Made by a program: the position numbers and the translations under genes
Assembly: GCA_028290595.1 (NCBI GenBank)
Contig: JAQGJO010000451.1
Location: forward strand, 1-13,021
DNA from: Hyphomicrobiales bacterium
GTDB taxonomy: Bacteria; Pseudomonadota; Alphaproteobacteria; Rhizobiales; Beijerinckiaceae
Direction of reading: 5' to 3'
Length of the DNA stretch: 13,021 nt
Shown: in pieces, positions 6,494 to 12,416 of the stretch
Numbering within the stretch: position 1 is the stretch's first letter
How the letters are laid out: each line of letters begins with the position of its first letter
The notes under the pieces: model-generated
The model's database searches: none
What the model saw: only the letters and a program-made list of their open reading frames with translations
Told to the model about the DNA's origin: nothing

Positions 6494-7756
6494 ATGAACA
6501 GCGACAAACAGGCGGTGCCGGTTGCACCGGGAGAGAACCGTATCATCTGGGGCGTAGCGATCGCCCAGTTGATCGGCGTCGGCGTCCTGTTTCACTCCTT
6601 CACTTTGTTTCTCAAGCCGCTCAATGCGGAATTCGGCTGGACTGCGTTTGAAGTCACGTCGGCGTTCACCCTGGCGCTGTTCGTTGCCGACGTGGTCGCC
6701 ATTCCCATCGGCTACCTGATGGACCGCCGCGGCGGCCGGATCATCATGACGATGGGGGCCGTCATCGGCGCTGCTGCGCTGTTTACGGCATCCCGGATCA
6801 GCAATCTCACCGAGTTCAATCTGGCCTTCATCGGTGTCGGCGTCGCGCAATCCATGTTGCTCGGCAATATCCCCGCATCGGTCATCGCGGCCAATGTGCG
6901 CGATTATCGACGCGGCCTCACCTATGTCGCCATCATCGGCGGGCTGTCCTCGGCGGTCGCCGCACCGATCGTCAGCGTCATCATCAGCCAGTACGGCTGG
7001 CGGGCGGGCCTGATGGCTTTGGCCGGCATTCTCATCCTCGGGCCTGGCCTGCTCTGCGCCATTGCGTTGCGTGGCACCGTCGGCAGTCGCACCGAAGAAT
7101 TCGCGCGGCGCAAGCTGGCGATCTCCGAAGGCAAACTGCCATCGGCAGCGCAGGGCGGCACCTCGCCGTTGCGCAGCGCCCTGCGAACGCGCGCCTTCTG
7201 GGCGCTGACCGTCGCTTTCAGTGTGCATTGGTATGTGATGTCCGGCATCAGCGTGCATCTGGTGCCGCTGCTCGACGAACGCGGCCTGTCGACCGGCCTC
7301 GCGGTGACCATTTTCGCCCTGACTGGCCCAGCCGCCGTCGTCGGGCGCCTGATCATGCATGTGTTCGATCCGATGGGCTCTGCCCGCCGCACGGGTCGTC
7401 TTGCCTTCCCGATCTTCGCTTGCGGCATGCTGATTTTGATCTTCGCCGCCGCCTTCGGAGCGACCGGCCACTTCATTTTCGCCTTCGTGCATGGCGCGGC
7501 GGGCGGCGTCATCATGATCGTGCGCCAGACCGTCATCGCCGAGATTTTCGGCCTGCGCGGCTACGCCGCGATTTCCGGCGCGATGAGCACCGTGTCGATC
7601 CTGCCGCGCACCATGTCGCCGGTGACGCTGGCGCTGCTGCGCGACAGCTTCGGCGGCTATCAGCCGGTGCTGTGGTTTCTGTTCGGCTTGATCCTGCTCG
7701 GCACGCTGGCCTATTTCATCGGCACGTCGTCAGATCGCCGTCGCCCGGCGCATTGA
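6494..7756 (+). CDS. Major facilitator superfamily transporter
   Basis: A 420-residue inner-membrane carrier with about twelve hydrophobic segments. The first helix starts near residue 18 (IIWGVAIAQLIGVGVLF). The loop between helices 2 and 3 holds the MFS signature G73-YLM-D77-R78-R-G80-G-R82. A long central hydrophilic loop (GTVGSRTEEFARRKLAISEG to LRSALRTRAF) separates the two halves. The FGWTAFEVTSAFTLALF segment resembles oxalate/formate-antiporter-like and monocarboxylate-type carriers. Start choice is uncertain: GTG at 6452 and GTG at 6485 are also in frame, but the ATG at 6494 has GGAA a few bases upstream and gives a typical short N-terminus. The gene is 145 bp after the sulfatase on the same strand with a stem-loop between, so it probably imports the sulfatase substrate or exports a product (inference). 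Confidence 0.85.
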   Translation: MNSDKQAVPVAPGENRIIWGVAIAQLIGVGVLFHSFTLFLKPLNAEFGWTAFEVTSAFTLALFVADVVAIPIGYLMDRRGGRIIMTMGAVIGAAALFTASRISNLTEFNLAFIGVGVAQSMLLGNIPASVIAANVRDYRRGLTYVAIIGGLSSAVAAPIVSVIISQYGWRAGLMALAGILILGPGLLCAIALRGTVGSRTEEFARRKLAISEGKLPSAAQGGTSPLRSALRTRAFWALTVAFSVHWYVMSGISVHLVPLLDERGLSTGLAVTIFALTGPAAVVGRLIMHVFDPMGSARRTGRLAFPIFACGMLILIFAAAFGATGHFIFAFVHGAAGGVIMIVRQTVIAEIFGLRGYAAISGAMSTVSILPRTMSPVTLALLRDSFGGYQPVLWFLFGLILLGTLAYFIGTSSDRRRPAH

Positions 7757-7761
7757 ACAGA

Positions 7762-7805
7762 GCATTTTCAAGCGAAGTGGACGCCGGTTCGCGTGAAGAA
7801 AATGC
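7762..7805. repeat. Dispersed Rhizobiales palindromic repeat between convergent genes
   Basis: GCATTTTC (7762-7769) pairs with GAAAATGC (7798-7805), and inside it GCGAA (7772-7776) pairs with TTCGC (7788-7792). I recognise the string agcgaagtgg..ccggttcgcgtgaagaaaatgc as a repeat found many times in Bradyrhizobium, Rhodopseudomonas, Mesorhizobium and relatives. It begins 6 bases after the MFS stop codon and 27 bases before the 3' end of the convergent cupin gene, where it could fold in transcripts from either side and serve as a 3'-end structure. Confidence 0.75.
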
Positions 7806-7831
7806 GTTCTTGAACCAACTAACCGGATCCG

Positions 7832-8296
7832 TCAGGCCACCTTGTCGTTGCCAAAACCGTTCGTCGGCGCAGCGCCTTTTAGGCCGGCCATGCGCATGAC
7901 CTTGCCGAAGGCGCGCAGCGAGAACGCCAGCAGCAGCGGCATCGAATGGCGGCAATAGGCAAGTTTGCGGACATAAGTCTCGATGCGCCAGGTGGCCCAT
8001 GTGCCACTGGCAAAGAAAGCCACATCGCCGGGTCGCAGCATCCGCACCGTGCCGTCCTCGGCCGTCACCTCGACGGAGCCTTCGAGCACATGCACGGTTT
8101 CATCGACGCCGAAATACCAGCGGAATGTCCCCGCCGTACAATCCCAGGCAATGCAGGTGGAGGCGCCATCGGCGCTGCGAAAAATTTCGGCCGCACGGGC
8201 CTGCGGCGCGCCGACGAGAATCCAGTTCGCATCAATGGGCGCTGATTTCAGCTCGACTGAATCGAGGGCTGCGGCGGCGAACGGTCCTGACGACAT
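7832..8296 (-). CDS. DUF861-type (ureidoglycine aminohydrolase-like) cupin protein
   Basis: A 154-residue single-domain cupin. The core at about residues 49-113 reads IAWDCTAGTFRW, then DETVHVLEGSVEVTAEDG, RPGDVAFFASGTWATWRI and VRKLAY. This matches the DUF861/cupin_3 pattern: W-x-C-x-x-G-x-F, a His in the middle of the first motif (H69), L-E-G, P-G-D and a terminal tryptophan-rich strand. Such small cupins are mostly of unknown activity, and some relatives act in ureide breakdown. Unusual is a hydrophobic/basic C-terminal tail (about residues 118-141, SMPLLLAFSLRAFGKVMRMAG) beyond the fold, which could be a membrane-associating helix. The ATG at 8296 has GGAGG ten bases upstream, and that site can pair into a hairpin. 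It lies 54 bp downstream of the small exported-protein gene on the same strand and converges with the MFS gene. Specific function unknown. Confidence 0.8.
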   Translation of the reverse strand: MSSGPFAAAALDSVELKSAPIDANWILVGAPQARAAEIFRSADGASTCIAWDCTAGTFRWYFGVDETVHVLEGSVEVTAEDGTVRMLRPGDVAFFASGTWATWRIETYVRKLAYCRHSMPLLLAFSLRAFGKVMRMAGLKGAAPTNGFGNDKVA

Positions 8297-8305
8297 AATG
8301 CTACG

Positions 8306-8322
8306 GCCTCCTGTTTGGAGGC
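8306..8322 (-). promoter_or_regulatory. Hairpin covering the cupin gene's Shine-Dalgarno
   Basis: On the plus strand GCCTCC (8306-8311), loop TGTTT, GGAGGC (8317-8322). Read on the minus strand, the downstream arm is the GGAGG ribosome site of the cupin gene, ten bases before its ATG, and the upstream arm is complementary to it. The 6-bp stem could hold the site closed. That is a structure seen in sequence; a regulatory role is inferred. Confidence 0.45.
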
Positions 8323-8350
8323 ATCATGCCGGTCAAAACTTCACGAAAGC

Positions 8351-8704
8351 TCAATCCCGGTATTCGGCCGGAATTTTGCGAATGGCGTCGACCGCATTGG
8401 TCATGGCGCTGCAGAAGTCGTTCTTGTCCGCCTCGGTCTCGTATTCGATCTTGGCGTAGACTTCGTCGAGCGTATCGGCCGACAGGGCCAGCTTCTTCTC
8501 GACAAAGGTGATGGCGTCTTCCAGTTGCACCATTTCGCGACCGCTCGGCTGCACCTGGTCGCAGCGATCGATGGCGAGATCAAGCCGGTAGAGATCGGTC
8601 AGGAGTTCGCGCCAATTGGTGTCTTGGGAGTTGTCCTGAGCAAAGGCGGGCGCCGCGGTAAACAGCAGCGTTCCGAGGATCGCAATTTTTGCAAGTTGCC
8701 TCAT
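8351..8704 (-). CDS. Small exported protein of unknown function, two cysteines
   Basis: A 117-residue protein that I do not recognise. A clear Sec signal peptide (MRQLAKIAILGTLLFTAAPAFA) ends at about residue 22 before QDNSQD, leaving a mature chain of about 95 residues, acidic and largely helical in character. It contains exactly two cysteines, C48 (AIDRCDQ) and C98 (NDFCSAM), which could form one disulfide in the periplasm. The start is supported by GGAG at 8712-8715, seven bases before the ATG. It sits between the P1 hydrolase (110 bp upstream, with a terminator-like stem between) and the cupin gene (54 bp downstream), so it probably has its own promoter and may be cotranscribed with the cupin. 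No catalytic motif is visible. Confidence 0.72.
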   Translation of the reverse strand: MRQLAKIAILGTLLFTAAPAFAQDNSQDTNWRELLTDLYRLDLAIDRCDQVQPSGREMVQLEDAITFVEKKLALSADTLDEVYAKIEYETEADKNDFCSAMTNAVDAIRKIPAEYRD

Positions 8705-8765
8705 TTTTCCGCTCCGTGACTATATTTGGCGAGATAACATCAAGAGTGCGGCGCAACAATGGCAA

Positions 8766-8784
8766 AACCGCCATAGTGGCGGTT
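8766..8784 (-). terminator. Probable Rho-independent terminator of the P1 hydrolase gene
   Basis: AACCGCCA (8766-8773), loop TAG, TGGCGGTT (8777-8784): a perfect 8-bp stem. Read on the minus strand it lies about 30 bases after the stop of the gene at 8815 and runs into TTTT before GCC. The T-tract is short, so termination may be partial. Confidence 0.6.
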
Positions 8785-8814
8785 AAGGCAAGCAAAGGCT
8801 GGGCCAATAGGTGA

Positions 8815-9837
8815 TCAGCTCGTATGTCGACCATTCTGGTTAACAAAACGTTGCTGCCAGCCGGGTTTGCTGCCGGCGCCAGTCCCAGAACCCGCTGAAT
8901 AGATAGCGCGCGCAATCGCGCGGGCCAGGCAATCGGCCGCCAACGCGCCGATTTCGACCTGATCGAGAAGGCTGGGCTCGCGTGTAGCGCGCCCAGTGGA
9001 GGCGGCAAAGATGAGATCGCCGTCCATGGCCGCATGCGAGGGCCGTAGCGCGCGGGCCATGCCGTCATGGGCGACGACGGCGAGGCGCTTCGCCTGCGCC
9101 TTCGATAGGCTGGCGTCGGTCGCGACCACGGCAATGGTGGTGTTTTCGAGTTTCGGCGGCGCCGGCGCGCCTTTAAGCTGCAGCGCCAGATGCGCCGTCG
9201 CAAAGCCTGCCGGCAGACCGAGCCCACCGAATTCGCCGTCGCGTTCATAGGGCGCCGCCCAGAAATGCGGACCATCGCCGACTGTGGCGCTGCCGATCGC
9301 ATTCACAGCCACCAGCGCGCCGACGACAAAGCCCGCGCTCGTGCAGGCGCTCGCCGATCCCAATCCGCCGCGCAGATTGGCGGTCGTCGCGCCGAACCCG
9401 GCGCCGATCGAGCCGATGGAAAAATCTTTCGCCGCTGCGGCCGCCGCAGTGTAGCCAAGCTCCCAGTAGGGCGGTTTACGGCCCCAGTTCTTGTCGCCGC
9501 CATTGATGAGATCGAACAGGATCGCGCCCGGCACGATCGGGACCCGCACGTCGCCGACGGCAAAGCCGCGTCCCTGTTCGCGCAGCCAGCCCTGCACGCC
9601 GCCCGGCGCATCGAGGCCAAAGGCCGATCCGCCGGAGAGGACGAGGGCGTCGACCTTCTCGACCGTCATGTCGGGTTCCAGCAGCGCGCCGTCGCGCACG
9701 CCGGGCGCGCCGCCATGAATGGCGATCGAAGCCGTGGCGGGCTCTTCGAAAATCAGCGCGGTGACGCCGGAAACGAGCTTTTCGTCATGGGCATTGCCGA
9801 CGAGCACGCCGGATACGTCCGAAATCAGGTTCAACAC
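8815..9837 (-). CDS. P1-family self-processing hydrolase (L-aminopeptidase/D-esterase DmpA, NylC-like)
   Basis: A 340-residue member of peptidase family P1, N-terminal-nucleophile enzymes made as one chain and cut by themselves into alpha and beta subunits. Family blocks seen are DVSGVLVGNAHDE at the start, SIAIHGGAPGVRDGALLEPD (39-56), DALVLSGGSAFGLDAPGG (63-80), GAGFGATTANLRGGLGSAS (145-163) and ENTTIAVVATDASLSKAQAK (231-250). The likely cleavage is N232/T233, with the new N-terminal Thr as nucleophile, as known for the nylon-oligomer hydrolase NylC. Activities in the family include aminopeptidase, D-amino-acid esterase/amidase and amide-oligomer hydrolysis. The start is GTG at 9837-9835 with GGAG eight bases upstream. 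No in-frame ATG lies upstream because a stop codon intervenes. There is no signal peptide. It diverges from ccdA. Substrate unknown. Confidence 0.88.
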   Translation of the reverse strand: MLNLISDVSGVLVGNAHDEKLVSGVTALIFEEPATASIAIHGGAPGVRDGALLEPDMTVEKVDALVLSGGSAFGLDAPGGVQGWLREQGRGFAVGDVRVPIVPGAILFDLINGGDKNWGRKPPYWELGYTAAAAAAKDFSIGSIGAGFGATTANLRGGLGSASACTSAGFVVGALVAVNAIGSATVGDGPHFWAAPYERDGEFGGLGLPAGFATAHLALQLKGAPAPPKLENTTIAVVATDASLSKAQAKRLAVVAHDGMARALRPSHAAMDGDLIFAASTGRATREPSLLDQVEIGALAADCLARAIARAIYSAGSGTGAGSKPGWQQRFVNQNGRHTS

Positions 9838-9941
9838 GTTTCACGCTCCATCACGTGGTTGAGAGACGGGACTATGCCGCTTTGCGCCGCCCGCCCGTTG
9901 GCTCTATGCAATGCCTACTAATTGGGCCAACCGGATCAATA

Positions 9942-10673
9942 ATGTCGTCTGATGTATCGCTTCCCGCAGCGCTGATCGCAGGCCTGCTGTCGTTTCTCAG
10001 CCCGTGTGTTCTGCCGCTCGTGCCACCTTACCTGACCTTCATCGCCGGTACGACCGTCGAGGAACTGGCGGACGGCGGACCCAGCCGGGCGCGGCGCGAT
10101 GTCGCGCTGGCGGCCGTTCTGTTCGTGCTCGGATTTTCAACCGTCTTCGTTGGCCTGGGTGCGACGGCCTCGGTGTTCGGCCAGGTGATTCGTCAGTATC
10201 TGGGGACGTTGTCGCTTGTGGCGGGCATCGTCATCATCGCCATGGGCCTGCATTTTCTCGGCGTCTGGCGGCTGGCTTTCCTCTATCGCGAGGCCCGCGT
10301 GGAGGTGAGCAAGCCTATCGGCCTGTGGGGCGCCTATGTGATGGGCCTCGCCTTCGCCTTCGGCTGGACGCCTTGCATCGGCCCGATACTGGCGGCGATC
10401 CTGACGGTCGCCGGCAGCGAGGATACGGCCGGGCGTGGCGCGCTGCTGCTGGCGGTCTACTCAGCAGGACTTGGCATTCCTTTCCTGATCGCGGCCATCG
10501 CCATCGAGCCCTTCATGGGCTTTCTCGGCAAGTTCAAACGCCATCTCGGCACGGTGGAAAAAGTCGTCGGCGTGCTGCTGGTGGTCACCGGCATAGCCTT
10601 CCTCACCGGCAGCCTGCAGACCATGTCCTTCTGGCTGCTGGAGACATTTCCAGGATTGGCGACGCTGGGCTGA
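9942..10673 (+). CDS. ccdA: CcdA-type cytochrome c biogenesis / thiol-disulfide membrane protein
   Basis: A 243-residue inner-membrane protein with about six hydrophobic segments. It moves reducing equivalents from cytoplasmic thioredoxin to periplasmic thiol proteins for cytochrome c maturation. The two redox cysteines are in their usual settings: C22 in FLSPCVLPLVPPYL in helix 1 and C145 in FGWTPCIGPILAAIL in helix 4, each next to the conserved prolines. PYLTFIAG and a GLGIPFLI segment also match. The length is normal for CcdA (about 240) and there is no DsbD-type periplasmic domain. The start is taken as ATG 9942, giving MSSDVSLPAALIAG. In-frame ATGs upstream (for example 9906 and 9855) would add an arginine-rich extension without a better ribosome site. 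It stands alone with its own terminator at 10679-10708, and no thioredoxin-like partner gene is next to it. Confidence 0.88.
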   Translation: MSSDVSLPAALIAGLLSFLSPCVLPLVPPYLTFIAGTTVEELADGGPSRARRDVALAAVLFVLGFSTVFVGLGATASVFGQVIRQYLGTLSLVAGIVIIAMGLHFLGVWRLAFLYREARVEVSKPIGLWGAYVMGLAFAFGWTPCIGPILAAILTVAGSEDTAGRGALLLAVYSAGLGIPFLIAAIAIEPFMGFLGKFKRHLGTVEKVVGVLLVVTGIAFLTGSLQTMSFWLLETFPGLATLG

Positions 10674-10678
10674 ATACA

Positions 10679-10708
10679 AAAATGCCGGCGATGTCTCGCC
10701 GGCATTTT
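10679..10708. terminator. Bidirectional Rho-independent terminator between ccdA and livK
   Basis: AAAATGCCGGCGA (10679-10691), loop TGTC, TCGCCGGCATTTT (10696-10708): a perfect 13-bp stem with GC core and A/T ends, 5 bases past the ccdA stop. The T-rich side continues as gttcct on the plus strand, and the opposite strand ends in a run of five T. It fits termination of both convergent transcripts. Confidence 0.88.
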
Positions 10709-10737
10709 GTTCCTGTAGATAGCGGTTGATCAGCCGC

Positions 10738-11853
10738 TCACATCTCTTCGAAGGTGAGCTTGCCGTCGGCGCCCTTCCTCCACATGTACATGACATAGTC
10801 AGAATCGGTGCGGTCACCCTTTGCGTCGTATGAAATATTGCCGATCACCGTGTCGAACACTTTGCCGGAGTGCATGACGTCGGCGACCTTCTTCGCATCG
10901 GTGGTCTTGGCGGTTTCGATCGCCTGTTTGAGAATCTGCACCGCCGCATAGCTGTAGAGCGTGTAGGATTCCGGATTGATCTTCTTGTCTGCGAATTTCT
11001 TCACGATGGCGGCAGCGCCGGGGCGCTTGGTCGGATCGGGGCCGTAGGTCATCAGCGTGCCCTCGACGCCAGGGCCGCCGACGGCGGCATATTCGGCAGA
11101 GGCGATGCCGTCGCCGCCGAGCAGAACCGCATTGACGCCCTGATCGCGCATCTGGCGGACGATGAGGCCGCCTTCGGTATGCAATCCGCCCCACATCACC
11201 ACCTCGACGCCCAATTGCTTGAGCTTCGACACCAGTGCGGAGAAGTCCTTCTCGCCGACATTGACGCCTTCATACAGCACCTCGGTGACGCCGAGCGCAT
11301 TCATGGCTTTCTTCGTCTCGTCGGCCAGGCCCTTGCCGTAAGTCGTCTTGTCGTGAACGACGGCGACTTTCTTGCCCTTGAATTTCTCGGCGATGTATTT
11401 GCCGCCGACCGCGCCCTGCTGGTCGTCGCGGCCGCAGGTGCGGAAGACGTTCCACATCTTGCGTTCGGTGAACGTCGGGTTGGTCGAGGCCGGCGTGATC
11501 TGCAGGATGCCGTTTTCCTGATAGATTTCGGACGCCGGGATCGAGACGCCGGAATTGAAGTGACCGACGACGAACTTGACGCCGTCGCCGACGAATTTAT
11601 TGGCGACCGAGACGCCTTGTTCCGGCCGCGACGCGTCGTCGCCGACGAACAATTGGATTTTCTGCCCCATGATGCCGCCCGAGGCATTCAGGTCCTCGAC
11701 CGCCTGTTCGACGCCGTTCTTCAACTGCGCGCCAAATGCGGCGGAACCTCCGGTGATCGGCCCGCCCACGGCGAGCTTGATCTGGGCCTGCGCCATGCCG
11801 CCCGTCGCCAGAGCAGCAGCCAATACAGCAATGCCCAACCATGTTTTCTTCAT
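10738..11853 (-). CDS. livK: Branched-chain amino-acid-type ABC transporter periplasmic binding protein
   Basis: A 371-residue type I periplasmic binding protein of the LivK/HAAT family. A signal peptide (MKKTWLGIAVLAAALATGGM) ends in AQA at about residue 23. The mature chain begins QIKLAVGGPITGGSAAFGAQ and continues with GVEQAVEDLNASGGIMGQKI, DDASRPEQGVSVANKFV, VGHFNSGVSIPAS, ITPASTNPTFTER, FRTCGRDDQQG and VAVVHDKTTYGKGLADETKK, the standard order of ligand-pocket blocks in this family. The start is fixed by GGAGGG at 11861-11866, eight bases before the ATG. It lies 180 bp downstream of a small membrane protein gene and livF on the same strand, so it is the receptor of that transporter. Its ligand could be leucine/isoleucine/valine or another amino acid or amide. 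The gene ends at a bidirectional terminator. Confidence 0.92.
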   Translation of the reverse strand: MKKTWLGIAVLAAALATGGMAQAQIKLAVGGPITGGSAAFGAQLKNGVEQAVEDLNASGGIMGQKIQLFVGDDASRPEQGVSVANKFVGDGVKFVVGHFNSGVSIPASEIYQENGILQITPASTNPTFTERKMWNVFRTCGRDDQQGAVGGKYIAEKFKGKKVAVVHDKTTYGKGLADETKKAMNALGVTEVLYEGVNVGEKDFSALVSKLKQLGVEVVMWGGLHTEGGLIVRQMRDQGVNAVLLGGDGIASAEYAAVGGPGVEGTLMTYGPDPTKRPGAAAIVKKFADKKINPESYTLYSYAAVQILKQAIETAKTTDAKKVADVMHSGKVFDTVIGNISYDAKGDRTDSDYVMYMWRKGADGKLTFEEM

Positions 11854-11860
11854 TTACAGT

Positions 11861-11866
11861 CCCTCC
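11861..11866 (-). promoter_or_regulatory. Shine-Dalgarno of livK
   Basis: Reads GGAGGG on the minus strand, eight bases before the ATG at 11853. It is a strong site, consistent with the high expression usual for binding proteins. Confidence 0.7.
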
Positions 11867-11964
11867 GGATGAAGCCGCTGCCGTCAGCCCTTATGGCGAG
11901 ACGAACCATCGGCAAGACGGCTACAGAATGAATATTTCCCTGAATTGGTCTGGAAGTCATCATC

Positions 11965-11996
11965 AAACATTGCAGGTAAAGAACGAAACATTGCAG
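11965..11996 (-). promoter_or_regulatory. Two direct repeats 21 bp apart upstream of livK (candidate regulator site)
   Basis: AAACATTGCAG occurs at 11965-11975 and again at 11986-11996, both followed within a few bases by AAAG. The 21-bp spacing equals two helical turns, so both copies face the same side of the DNA. They lie about 110-140 bp before the livK start, in the gap between livK and the upstream small membrane protein gene. A regulator binding as a dimer there would fit, but no known consensus is recognised. Confidence 0.4.
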
Positions 11997-12032
11997 ACAA
12001 AGCACGCATTTCGTGCAGATCGGCTGCCGGTA

Positions 12033-12416
12033 CTACACGCGGTCGCGTGCAAAGCCATATTGCCGCGACATCTGGCGGGATCGCGTGATCATATAACCGG
12101 CAATCGCCACCACCATGAGCACGGCAAAAATGACGCCGTAGAATCGCAAAGCCATCGCCAGCTTGGCAAAGTCCAGCTGCATGGCGGCGTTGGCGATCTC
12201 GGTCATCGGCACTGCGACTTCGTGAAACAGCACGTAATGCAGGAAGCCGACGGCGGCAGCGAGCACCAGCATATAGGGCAGGGCCTGCCATAACGGCCGC
12301 CAGGTCAGGGCCAGCGAGCGGCCGGCGGCATAGGCTGCCGCGCCACCAAGCACGACCGTCAGACCCAGAAAGGTCCACGGCGCCAGCGGCGATGCGACGT
12401 AAAGCAAGCCTTCCAT
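12033..12416 (-). CDS. Small three-helix membrane protein coupled to livF (probably DUF6867 family)
   Basis: A 127-residue protein with three strong hydrophobic stretches at about residues 13-31, 45-64 and 88-110, and a basic C-terminus (TRSRQMSRQYGFARDRV) that would face the cytoplasm. Its ATG shares one base with the stop codon of livF (TGATG), so translation is coupled and the product is made alongside the transporter ATPase. I recall a small conserved membrane protein at this place in Rhizobiales liv operons, catalogued as DUF6867. That name is from memory and not checked. It is not LivH or LivM, which are about 300 residues or more and carry the permease motif. The role is unknown; an accessory subunit of the transporter is a reasonable guess from linkage. 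livK follows 180 bp downstream. Confidence 0.75.
   Translation of the reverse strand: MEGLLYVASPLAPWTFLGLTVVLGGAAAYAAGRSLALTWRPLWQALPYMLVLAAAVGFLHYVLFHEVAVPMTEIANAAMQLDFAKLAMALRFYGVIFAVLMVVAIAGYMITRSRQMSRQYGFARDRV

Noticed and set aside
6362..7492. 376-codon minus-strand frame opposite the MFS gene
   Set aside because: Low-complexity Asp/Arg/His-rich product, a mirror of transmembrane codons. The plus-strand carrier is clear.
10870..11931. 353-codon plus-strand frame opposite livK
   Set aside because: livK on the minus strand has a signal peptide, a strong ribosome site and family motifs. The plus frame has none.
12002..12016. GCACG/CGTGC hairpin after the small membrane protein gene as a terminator
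   Set aside because: Only a 5-bp stem with a 5-base loop and a very short T-run on the minus strand. Too weak to call.
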